DNA of 64,000 nt from Streptomyces thermodiastaticus. GTDB lineage: Bacteria > Actinomycetota > Actinomycetes > Streptomycetales > Streptomycetaceae. Position 1 is the stretch's first letter; every line of letters starts with the position of its first letter. The stretch covers positions 62,001 to 126,000 of the forward strand of contig NZ_BNBV01000018.1 in NCBI RefSeq assembly GCF_014656135.1, written 5' to 3'. Below the pieces are notes generated by a model. That model worked only from the letters and a program-made list of their open reading frames with translations, was not told where the DNA came from and did not search any database. Positions 43,805-54,500 of the stretch are shown here, in pieces. A program made the translations under genes and the position numbers.

Positions 43805-45598
43805 TTGGCACGGACCACACGGAACGCAACCAGTGATCCCCACCGGGTCAGCTTTCTGGAAGAGCTGTACCAGGGACGCTTCCGCTGGGACCTCATCCGC
43901 GACTTCCCGGTACAGGATCCGTCCGACGCACGGACGGGCGACCTCATGATCGAGGAACTGACCGCCCTGCTGCGTGACCGCGTCGATCCCGACGACGTCG
44001 ACGCCCGCGCCGCTCTGCCCGAGGGCCTCCTCGACGAGTTCGGCCGTCGCGGCTACTTCGCTCTCCAGGTGGACAGATCCCTGGGTGGCCATGCGCTGTC
44101 GCACTACAACACCTTCCGCATGGTGTCCGCGGCAGCTGCCCACTGCACGCCTGCAGCTCTGTCACTCGCCATCGAGAACGCCCTCGGCGCCGGGGCCTTC
44201 CTCTCCGTCGTTCCTGAAGGGCCGTTGCACGAGCTGCTCAGCGACGTGGTGCGCCGTGGCGCCCGGTCCGCCAGCGCGGACAGCGAACCGGAAGGAGCAG
44301 CGAACCTGCGCCGCTTCACCACCGCCACCCGAATCGAGGGCACGGACGACTACCTTCTCAACGGGCGGAAAGTGTTCGTCGGACACGCACCGGTCGCCGA
44401 GGTGGTCAGTGTCTCGGCCACCGTCCACGAGGACGGAGCCGACCGTGTGCGGATGTTCTTCGTCCGCACCGACAGCCCGGGGGTGACCAGCGGGGCCTGG
44501 CACACCTACATGGGTATCAGGGGATTCCCGAACGGCTGGCTCGAATTCCGCGACGTACGGGTCGCCGGCCACCACATGCTCGTCGAACGCGACGCCGGAC
44601 ACGTCGTCCGGACGACGCCTGCGACGGCGCGCCTGGTCGGCCGTGGACGGATGCACCTGATCGCGGCACCCGCACTTGCCGTGGCCAGGCTGTCCGTGGA
44701 CTGGATGCGGGAGTTCGCAGCCCGGCGTGTCATCGACGGACGACCGCTGTCCAAGTACGACGAGGTACGCAGGCGTCTGGCCGACAGCCTGGCGGAGACG
44801 TTCGCGATCGAGACCATGGCCCAGTGGTGCCTGCTCCCGGAGGACCAGGGCAGGAACCTCAACCTGAGGTTCGAGCAGAACGCTGTGAAGAACGCCTCTT
44901 CGCTGCTCTCCTGGGGCATCGCCGAACGCGCCATGTCCCTGCTGGCGGCGGAGGGGTACGAGACGGCGGGCAGCAAGCGGCTGCGCGGCGCACCGCCCGT
45001 TCCCCTGGAACGGTTCCTCCGCGATCTGCGCAACCTGCGGATCTCCGGCGGTGTCGACTTCCAGATAGACAACTGGATCGGGCGTCTGTCGATCCTGTCC
45101 TACTACTACCCGGAGCCGGAACACGCCGACGAACTCCTGCGTGACAACGATGTCCCCCTGGACACCTCGGGTGCCGTGCTCACCCCCCGTAACCTCGCAC
45201 ACCTGCATGCGGCCGCGGAAGGGACACGGGACTTCGGACGTACCTGTCTCGAACTGGCACGGCGCCATCCCGACCGTGAGGAACTCGCCGAGGAAGAACG
45301 CACGCTGATCCTCCTGGCGGGCATCGCCAGGGAACTGCTCGGCATGTCGCTCACCCTGGCACGTGCCTCGACCATGTCGGCGTCCGGCGACGACAGCGCC
45401 CAGCCCCTGGCCGACATCTTCTGCACCGCCGCCCGCCAGCGGATCCGCGATCTGCGCAGCCGGCTGGAAGCCCCGCCGGCACCGGATGTCGCCGCGGTCG
45501 CCGACGCGTGGATGTCCAGGACCTCGTTCGGCTTCCTCACGCCCGACAGCGCGCCTCGCCCGGCTCGTGCCGACCGCTCACAGGAGACCACCGTATGA
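43805..45598 (+). CDS. Acyl-CoA-dehydrogenase-like flavoprotein (long form, catalytic Glu absent)
   Basis: A 597-aa flavoprotein of the acyl-CoA dehydrogenase fold with a C-terminal extension. Recognisable parts are the N-terminal helical domain with YFALQVDRSLGG, the middle beta domain (TDDYLLNGRKVFVGHA), and C-terminal helices with LLAAEGYETAG. At the place where most members have the base Glu (Y-E-G-T) the sequence is RISGGVDF, so that Glu is missing; a base elsewhere, as in isovaleryl- and long-chain-type enzymes, cannot be excluded. A TTG at 43805 with GTGAGG upstream is preferred; GTG at 43793 is the alternative. It overlaps the NRPS start by ATGA. By analogy with EpxF/EpnF of epoxyketone clusters it may oxidise a carrier-bound or released keto-acid. 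Confidence 0.83.
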   Translation: MARTTRNATSDPHRVSFLEELYQGRFRWDLIRDFPVQDPSDARTGDLMIEELTALLRDRVDPDDVDARAALPEGLLDEFGRRGYFALQVDRSLGGHALSHYNTFRMVSAAAAHCTPAALSLAIENALGAGAFLSVVPEGPLHELLSDVVRRGARSASADSEPEGAANLRRFTTATRIEGTDDYLLNGRKVFVGHAPVAEVVSVSATVHEDGADRVRMFFVRTDSPGVTSGAWHTYMGIRGFPNGWLEFRDVRVAGHHMLVERDAGHVVRTTPATARLVGRGRMHLIAAPALAVARLSVDWMREFAARRVIDGRPLSKYDEVRRRLADSLAETFAIETMAQWCLLPEDQGRNLNLRFEQNAVKNASSLLSWGIAERAMSLLAAEGYETAGSKRLRGAPPVPLERFLRDLRNLRISGGVDFQIDNWIGRLSILSYYYPEPEHADELLRDNDVPLDTSGAVLTPRNLAHLHAAAEGTRDFGRTCLELARRHPDREELAEEERTLILLAGIARELLGMSLTLARASTMSASGDDSAQPLADIFCTAARQRIRDLRSRLEAPPAPDVAAVADAWMSRTSFGFLTPDSAPRPARADRSQETTV

Positions 45599-48500
45599 AC
45601 GACCACACGCAGTGCGTTCCACTGTCCGTCGGCCAAGAGGCGATGTGGGTCGCCTGGAAACTGGATCCCGGACAGTGGAGTCACATCATCCCCACCCCCT
45701 TCCAGGTACGTGGCAGTCTGGACGTCGAACGCCTCCGCCGAGCGGTCGCCGCGGTCGGGGAGCGCTTCCCGCAGCTGCGGGGACGCGTACGTGCGGGCTC
45801 GCAAGGGCCCGTACTCGACTGGTCGGACGCTCCCGGGATTCCGGTCCGCCGCGTCCGCACCGAGCTGGACCGGGACACCGCGATCCGCACGACCTGGCAG
45901 CAGCCGTTCGATCTGCACACCGGCCCGCTGGCACGCGTGGACCTCATCGACGGCCCGGACTACACGGTGCTCCTGATCGCCGTGCACCATCTGGTGTACG
46001 ACGGCGCCTCCATCCTGCTGCTCCTCGACGCGCTGCGCACCGCCTACCGTGGCGAGGCCGTACCGCACGAGGACCAGGCCCCGGCCCTCGCGGCGTTCGC
46101 CGCGCACTCACGCGAACTCGCCTCGGGCCCGTCCGGAGAGGAACACCGCCTCTACTGGAAGACGGCCCTGGGTGACGGTGGTGGCTTCGCGTTGCCGGCC
46201 GGTCCGGAGGAGTCCGGGTACACGGTCGTCAGCGACATGGTGCCGGCGGACCTTGCTTCGGCCCTGCGGGCTCGTGCCACCGAGCTGGGAATGTCCTTCG
46301 TCACCGTGCTGATGGGCGCTTACGTCGCACTGCTGCGCCGCCACAGCGGCTCGTCGGAGGTGCTGTCGTTCCTGCCGTACCACGGTCGCTGCCTGCCCGG
46401 ACTGGACCGGCGCGTGGGGTACTTCGTCAACGCCCTGCCGATCCGTGTCCCCGTGCGGGACGACGACTCCTACGCCGGCCTGCTCGGCAGGGTGCGCAGG
46501 CGGGTCAAGGAGGCTCTCGCACACGGTGATCTGCCGCTTCCCGCCATCATGAGGGCCGCCGGACTGACCGGACCCGACGCGCAGCGGCGCACCCATCAGA
46601 CGGTGTTCCAGTACTGGCATGCCGGGCTGCGCGACGACGTCGACGTGCACGACGTACGGCTGCGGCACGACGGGGCCGAGGCGCGGCTGAGTCTGCTGGA
46701 CATGGAGAGCACCGCCGGTTTCCGGCTCGCGCTCATGGTCCGTGAGGACAGCTGCGGCACGCACCTGCTGTGGAAGGACCCCGCGGGCTCGCTGGGCGCG
46801 ACGACGATGCGAGCCATGGCCGACGACTACCTGGACGTGCTGCGCGCGATCGCGGACGATCCGCTGGCGGGTATCGCCGGCGTGCTGGCCGCCGCCCCGG
46901 CTGTCGCGAGCGATGCCACACGGAACACGGCCGCCGACGGGCCGACCACGGCACATGGGGCCGATGCGGACGGCCGTGTGGCGGAGATGGCCGAGGTCTG
47001 GCAGTCGGTTCTCGGGACCGGGCCGGTCGGCTCGGAGGACTCGTTCTTCGAGCTGGGCGGGCACTCCTTGCTGGCGGAGGTGCTGGTCGACGCGGTGAAC
47101 AGCCGCTTCTCGGATTCGGTGGCAACCATCCGCCTGCTCTTCGACCATCCACGGCTCGCGGACTTCACCGCACACGCGCTGCCCCGGACCGCTCCCGGCC
47201 GCGCCGCAACCACCGCTCGCCCGTCCACGGCATCGCCGTCCACGGCGCCTCCTGCCCTGTCCTGCCCGGACACCCCGTCGGCGGCACACGGTCCCGCCAC
47301 CGAGGACACCTTCCCGGCGTCCAGCTTCCAGCGCCGCATCTGGCTGGCCCAGCGCGTCACCGGTGACCCGGCTGTCTACAACGTGCCGCTCGCCTGGCGT
47401 GTCGAGCAGCCTCTGGATGCCGAGGGGGTCAGCCGCGCGCTGGCCTCGGTGATCGCACGGCACGAGATCCTGCGTACCGCTTTCGTCGAGGTCGACGGCG
47501 AACTCATGCAGACCGTGCGCGCACCGTGGGTCCCCCGGATCGAGCGGGTGGAGCTGGGCGACCGGCCTGATCCAGAGGCGGCCCTGCAGGAGTGGATGCA
47601 CACCGCGGCCCATGAGCCGTTCGACCTGTCCTCGGGACGACTGCTGACCGGCGCGCTGATCGAACTCGGCCCGGCAGGGCAGGTGCTGTTCCTGTGCCTG
47701 CACCACCTGCTGTGGGACGGCGAGTGCGAGGCCATCCTGCTCAAGGAGCTCGACATGCACTACCGGGAGGCATCCGGCGATGCTGCGGTGTCCGGCCGGT
47801 CGTCCGCCGGCAGCGCCTGCCCGGCCTCCGCGCATCAGGAGCGCATGTGGTTCGTCGACCGGTTCGAGAACGGCCAGCTCTATCCCGGAGCACCCACCTA
47901 CCACAACCTGCCGCTCTACCTCCGGCTGGAAGCCCTGCCCCGTCCGGCGGACCTGGCGAACCGCGTCACCGCCGTCGTCCGCGCCCATGAGGCGCTGCGC
48001 ACCCAGCTCGTGGAACTGGACGGCCGGCTCGTCCAACGGGTGCAGCCCGACATGCCTGTCGAGCCGGAGTGGCTGCCTGCCGCGGTGATCTGCGAAGACG
48101 GTGACCACGTCCCCGAGGCCCTGACCGCCTGGGCCCGCAGGCCGTTCGACCTGAGCGAAGGGCCTCTGCTGCGGATCGCCGTCCTGCCCGGCGCGACATC
48201 TCCCGGCGGCTGGATAGCCCTGTGCGGGCACCAGGCCGTGGTGGACCGGGCGTCGCTGGAGGAGATCGCCCGGCAGGTCCTGGCCGGGCCGGAGGAAGGC
48301 ACACCGCTGCCCACCAGCTACCGGGCCTGGCTTCAGGCCGACGACGAGGACACCCGCCAGGCGCACCTGGCCGCCCGGGCAGCCGTGCTGCAGCCGCCCA
48401 CCGACCCGCTGCGCCTGCCCGAGCGCCGGCAACGCGACGCCGTACACGTCTACGAGGAACGATCCGTGTCCTTCGCCGTGCCGGCCGACGTCGGGCTGCG

Positions 48501-51500
48501 CCAGGCCGCCGACCGGCTCGGCGCCGAGCTGCCGGACCTGCTCCTCGCCGCGTTCGCCGCCGTGCTCCAGTGGTACTCCGGCCAGGACGACATGGTGCTG
48601 GGCCTGTCCCACCCCGGACGGCGGGAACAGGACCGGCATGTCGTCGGACCGCTGGGCAATCTGCTGCCGGTGCGCCTGCGTCCACGTGCGGATCTCACGT
48701 TCGCCGAACTCGTCGAGCACACCGCCGCCGAGACGGCACACGCGCGGGCCCACGACCGCGCGCCCTTCGACGAACTGGTCCGGCTGGTCGACCCGTCCAA
48801 GGACATGAGCCGCACGGCACTCTTCGACGTCCTGTACAGCTACCTGCCCGCTGCGGCCGGCCTGCCCGGCCCAGAGGGCACCGTGGCACACCCCGTGGAC
48901 ACCGGCGGCGGCCGGGGCAAGTACGACCTGCATCTGTGCCTGCAGCCGGACGGCGACGGTCACCGCGGCCATCTCGTCTACAACGGCCGGTACTTCGACC
49001 ATGACCAGATCACGGCGATGGCCCGGCATTATGTGACGGCGCTGCGTCTGCTGACGACGAGGCCGGACACGAGCGTGTCCGAACACGACTACCTCTCGGA
49101 GCACGAGCGTCATCTCCAGGTGCACGTGTGGAACGCCACCGAGGCCGCCTACGAGGCAACGCCCGTCCACGACCTGATCCGCCGGCGGGCCGATGCCCGT
49201 CCCGAGGACGTGGCGCTCACCGACGGTGCCACGTCGGTACGCTACGGCGATCTGCTGACCGACGCGGAGGCGGTCGCCCGCGGCCTGATCGCAGCGGGCG
49301 TACGTCCCGGAGAACTGGTCGCCCTGCTGTTCCCCCGGGGCGCCGACCAGGTGCGGGCGATCCTGGGCACCCTCATGGCCGGCGCCGCCTATCTCCCCAT
49401 CGATCCAGCCGTTCCCGACGAACGCCGGGAGTTCATCCTCACCGACTCGGGGGTCCGGGTCGCGCTCGCACCGTCGCCCGCGGCGGACGGCCACGGCATC
49501 GGCATGCGTGTCCTCGCCCTGGACGAACTGCTCGACCCGGCCAAGCGCCGTACCGGGCCACCGCTTCCGTCGGTCACCCTCGACTCGCCCGCCTACTGCA
49601 TCTACACCTCGGGCACCACCGGCCGGCCCAAGGGTGTCGTGCTCACCCACCGCAACCTGGTGCGGCTGCTCGTCAACGACCGGCTGCCGTTCGCCTTCGG
49701 ACCGCAGGACGTATGGACCATGTTCCACTCGTACGCCTTCGACTTCTCGGTGTGGGAGTTGTTCGGCGGTCTGGTGTACGGCGGTCGGGTCGTCCTCGTC
49801 TCCGAGGACGAGACCCGGGATCCCGCTCTCTTCTTCGACCTGCTCCAGCGCGAGCGAGTCACCGTGCTGAACCAGACTCCCAGCGCCTTCCGCAGGCTTC
49901 TCGGCATGCGCCCCACGGCACCGGACGGACTGGCCGGGCTGCGCTATGTGATCTTCGGTGGTGAGGCGCTGCGGCCGGCGATGCTGACCGAGTGGTCGGA
50001 ACGCTTCCCGCACGTGCGGCTCGTCAACATGTACGGCATCACGGAGACCACCGTGCACGCGAGCGTCCGTACCGTCTCCCGGGACGACATGGAGACGGAC
50101 ACGAGCGTCGTGGGCCTGCCGATCCCGACGACACGTCTGCACCTGCTGGACCGGCACACCGGCCGCCGACTGCTGCCCGTCGGTGCCGTCGGCGAGATCT
50201 ACGTCGGCGGCGACGGTGTCGCCACGGGCTATCTCAACCGTCCGGAACTGACTGCCGAGCGTTTCGTGCCATCGCCCTTCGGGGACGGCACCCTCTTCCG
50301 CACCGGGGACCTCGCCGCCCGTCTGCACGACGGCAGCCTGCGGTTCGTCGGGCGCGCCGACTCCCAGATACAGCTTCGGGGGTACCGCATCGAACCCGGA
50401 GAGGTGCAGACGTGCCTGTGCGAGCACCCGGACGTCTCTGACGCCGTCGTCTATACGGAGGACGACCGGCTCGTCGCGGTGGTGCAGAGCGGCATGGCAC
50501 TGAGCGCGAGCGAGCTGCGCAGCCACCTGGCGCGCCGACTGCCGTCGTACATGCTGCCCTCGCTGTTCCACGTCGTGGCCGACATCCCGCTGACGGTCAA
50601 CGGCAAGGTCGACGTGGCGCGGCTGCGTACGCAGACCGCGGCGCGGGCCGTTTCGGTCCGGCACGAGCCCCGGACGGGAACCGCAGCCGAGCTGGCGGCC
50701 ATATGGCGCGATCTGCTCGGGGTGGTGTCGGTGAGCGAGGACGACTCGTTCTTCGCGCTGGGCGGGCACTCCATGCTGGCGGTGCGGCTCATCGGGGAGA
50801 TCGCCGAACGGTTCGGTGCGGACCTGCCGATCAAGACGCTGTTCGAGACGCCGAGACTGGGTGACCTGGCCGACGCGGTCGACCGTGCCACGGGGCGCTT
50901 TCCGGACGGCGCGACCGCGCGCTCCCTCGTCGCACCGTCCTCTCCCGGTACCGTCCCCGCAGCACCGGCCGCGGAAGACGCCGCCTCAGGCCGCAGGGCC
51001 TCGACGGCCGTCGTGGAGGCGGCTCCGCTCGCATCCCACGAGCCGCCGGCCGCGAGCGCCTTCCAGCGCCGTGTATGGCTGTCGGAGCAGTACGGTCAGG
51101 GGTCGCCCGCGAACGTCTCCCTGGGCTGGACCGTCGACGGCCGCCTGGACACGGCGGTCCTGGAGGACGCTCTGGCGCGCCTGGTCGACGGTCACGAGAT
51201 CCTGCGTACGGCGTTCCGCGTCCGGGGCGGAACCGTGCGCCAGGTCGTCCAGGAGCCGTGGCGCCCCCGGTTGGAGGTGTGCGTCCCGGGCGACGGCGAG
51301 GAGCCGGCGCACGTGGCGGCACGATGGCTCGAGGAGGCCGCCGGCCGCCCCTTCGACCTGGCCGGCGGACGACTGCTGCGGGCAGCCGTCGCAGACTGCG
51401 GGCAGCGCGGCCAGGCCTTCATGCTGAGCCTGCACCATCTCGTCGTGGACGGTGAGTCCGTGCCCGTCCTGCTGCGTGAACTCGAACGCTGCTTCCGGGA

Positions 51501-54500
51501 CAGCCTCGCAGGGGTGCCGTCCGAACCGCCCGCTCTCCAGTACCGGCAGTACACGGCCGCCCTGGAACGCTCGGACAGCGTTCACCGCGCTTCCGACCTC
51601 GACTTCTGGTGCGAGCGGCTGGACGGCTGGCCGACCGGACTGGAGCTGCCCGCGCCGCGGCGGGCGGAAGCCGACGGGGCGATCCGGGTGGCGCTGCCCC
51701 CGGGGCTGCTCGGCCGACTGCGGCCGGTCATGGACGAGTACGGCGCGAGCTGGTTCATGCTCATGGCGGCGGCACTGGCCACGGCTCTGCACCGGTGGAG
51801 CGGCCTGCCACGCGTGACCTTCGGCGTCCCTGCGAGCGTCCGTGACCGCGGCATCGCCGATCTGCTGGGTCCCTGCCTCAACCACGTCGTCCTGCGGTCC
51901 CGGGCCACCGCGCAGAGCAGTGTGCTCGAGGTGCTGCGCGTCATGCGCGAGGAGGTGCTGGACGCCCTCGAACACGCCCGGACCCCCTTCGACGAAGTGG
52001 TGGCGCGGCTGCGTCCGGACCACGCGGCCGGCGGGCCGCCGTACAGCGACGTCGTGCTCAACATGAGCCGGCGCGACGGCAGGCACGCCGTACTGGGCGG
52101 GGCCGTCCTGCGCCCGGTGTTCCCCGAGTCGTTGTGGTGCCGAGACACGAAGTTCGGCATCACGGTGACCGTGGTCGAACAGGACGGCGAGCTGACGGCC
52201 GTGCTCTCCTACCAGGGTGACCGCGTCGGTGCCGCCGACGCGGCCGGTCTGGCGGATGCCATCGCCGCGTGTCTGAGGGAACTGGCCGACGGTGAGCGGC
52301 CGGCTCAGTACCGGGACTTCGTGCGCGCCCAGGAGACCGCCCGCGGCGGCGCACGCCACGAGGCCGACCTCGCACACTGGCAGGAACGGCTCAGCGGGGC
52401 ACCGGCGTACGTCGACCTGCCGCAGCCCGAGGAACCGGAACCGCACGGAGTGGTCAGGATCCCGGTGCCCGCGGGTGTGGGCGAACGCCTGCGCGCCCTC
52501 CACGAGCGGCATGGCATCTCCCCGTTCATGACGGCGGCCACGGCACTGGCGCTCCTGTTGCACCACCGCACCCGCTCGGACGACGTGGTGTTCAGCAGCC
52601 CGATGACCAACCGGAGCCACAACGGGCTCACGGACGTGTTCGGCCCGTGTCTGAACATGGTGGCGCTGCGTTCCCGGCTGCGGCCGGACACCACCGTCCG
52701 CCAGGCGCTGGAGGCGATGCGGGACGCGACACTGGAGGCCTTCGCGCACGGCGAGGCGCCCTTCGAGGACGTCGTCGACCGGATCAACCCGCCTCGCAGG
52801 CCCGGTCGCACTCCGTTCTGCGACGTCTCACTGGCGTTCAGCACGGCGGCAGCACACCCGCCGACGATCGGTGGACGTGTCCTGCACGCCGTCGAGATCG
52901 ACGGTAGCGGTGCGGCCTACACCGGAAAGCTGGGGCTGACCGTCGCGCTCGTCCTCGACGGCGGCGAACTGCGCGGCCACATGGCTTACCACGGCGGCCT
53001 GGTCCGGCGGGACGACGTGGAGCAGCTGGCCGACACCCTGGCCACGCTCTTGGCGCAGCTTCCCACCGGTCTCGATGCTCCCGTCACCGCCCTGGATATG
53101 ATGTCGCGCGAGCGGCTCGAACGGATCCGTGCGTGGGAACAGGGACCGCGGCCGGGCCCCGCGACGACCGTGCCGGAGCTGGTGCTGCGGCAGGCCCGCA
53201 CCCGTCCGGACGCCACGGCGATCCGAAGCAGCCGGGGTGAACTCAGTTACCGGGCGTTGGTCGCCCGGGCCCGCTCGCTGGCCGGAACGGTCCGTCCGCA
53301 CCTTCCGGCCGACGAGCCCACGGTCGCTCTCGTCCTGCCGCGCGGCGAGGATTTCGTCGTCGGCATGCTGGCGGCCTGGTTCGCCGGCGCCGCGTTCTGC
53401 CCGCTCGACCCGTCCTGGCCGACGGCTCGGCAGCGGTTCGTGCTGGACGACGTACGAGCGAGCGTGGTGCTCACCCACAGCGGAGCCGTACCGGCGTCCA
53501 CCGGCCGGGCCACGTTCATCGACGTCACGGACGGAAGGCAAGCCGCGGAGCCGAGCGGCACGGAGGACGAACCTGGCTGGTCCCCGGACGCCCCTGCCTA
53601 CGTCATCTACACCTCCGGCACCACCGGAACCCCCAAAGGTGTCGTCGTGCGGCACGGCGGCCTTGCCAACCTGGTGCGCTCGGCGGGGAACACGCAGGGC
53701 ATCAGCCCCGAGGACCGCTGCACACATCTGCTGAGCGTTGCCTTCGACTCCTCCCAGATGGAGGTCTGGCAGGCCCTGGTCCATGGCGCCTGCCTGATCC
53801 CCCACGAGGAGCCTGTGGTTGCCTCCACGCTCGGCGAATGGCTGGACCGCAAGGGCGCCACCGTGGCGTTCTGCGCCACCGCGCTGGCCGAGGCCATGTG
53901 GAGCAGCGGCACCACCGTCCCGCGCTCGCTGCGCTGGCTGGGCATCGGCGGGTCGCCGCTCTCCCAGCGTCCGCCCACACAGCTGCCGTACCGCATCCTC
54001 AACTCCTACGGGCCCACGGAGAACACCGTGGCCGCTTCTGAGCACATCGTCGACGAACCGGGGAACGCTCCGCTGAACTGCATCGGCCGGCCTCTCCCCG
54101 GTGTGCGGATGCTGGTCCTCGATGCGGCCGGGCGGCGGTGCCCGCTCGGCACCACCGGCGAGATCCACCTGGCCGGTGACAGCCTCGCCGCAGGCTACCT
54201 GCGACGTCCCGAGCTGACGGCGGACCGGTTCTGCACGATCGAGCTGGACGGCCGGTCGTTGCGGGTCTATCGCACCGGAGACCTCGGACGCCGGCTGGCC
54301 GACGGCACCGTCGAGTATCTGGGCCGGGCCGACCGGCAGCTCAAGATCCGCGGTCACCGCATCGAACTGGGGGAGATCGAACACTTCCTGCTGCGACAAC
54401 CCGAGGTCGCCCAGGCCGCCGTGACCGGCGACCCGCAGCGCACACCGGCCCTCGTCGCCTATGTGACGCCGCAGGACGGCCACACCCCCGACAGCGCCGA

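Noticed and set aside
46108..50769. 1553-codon open frame on the minus strand inside the NRPS gene
   Set aside because: It is antisense to NRPS domains with clear motifs; long antisense frames are common in high-GC coding DNA and this one has no recognisable domain.
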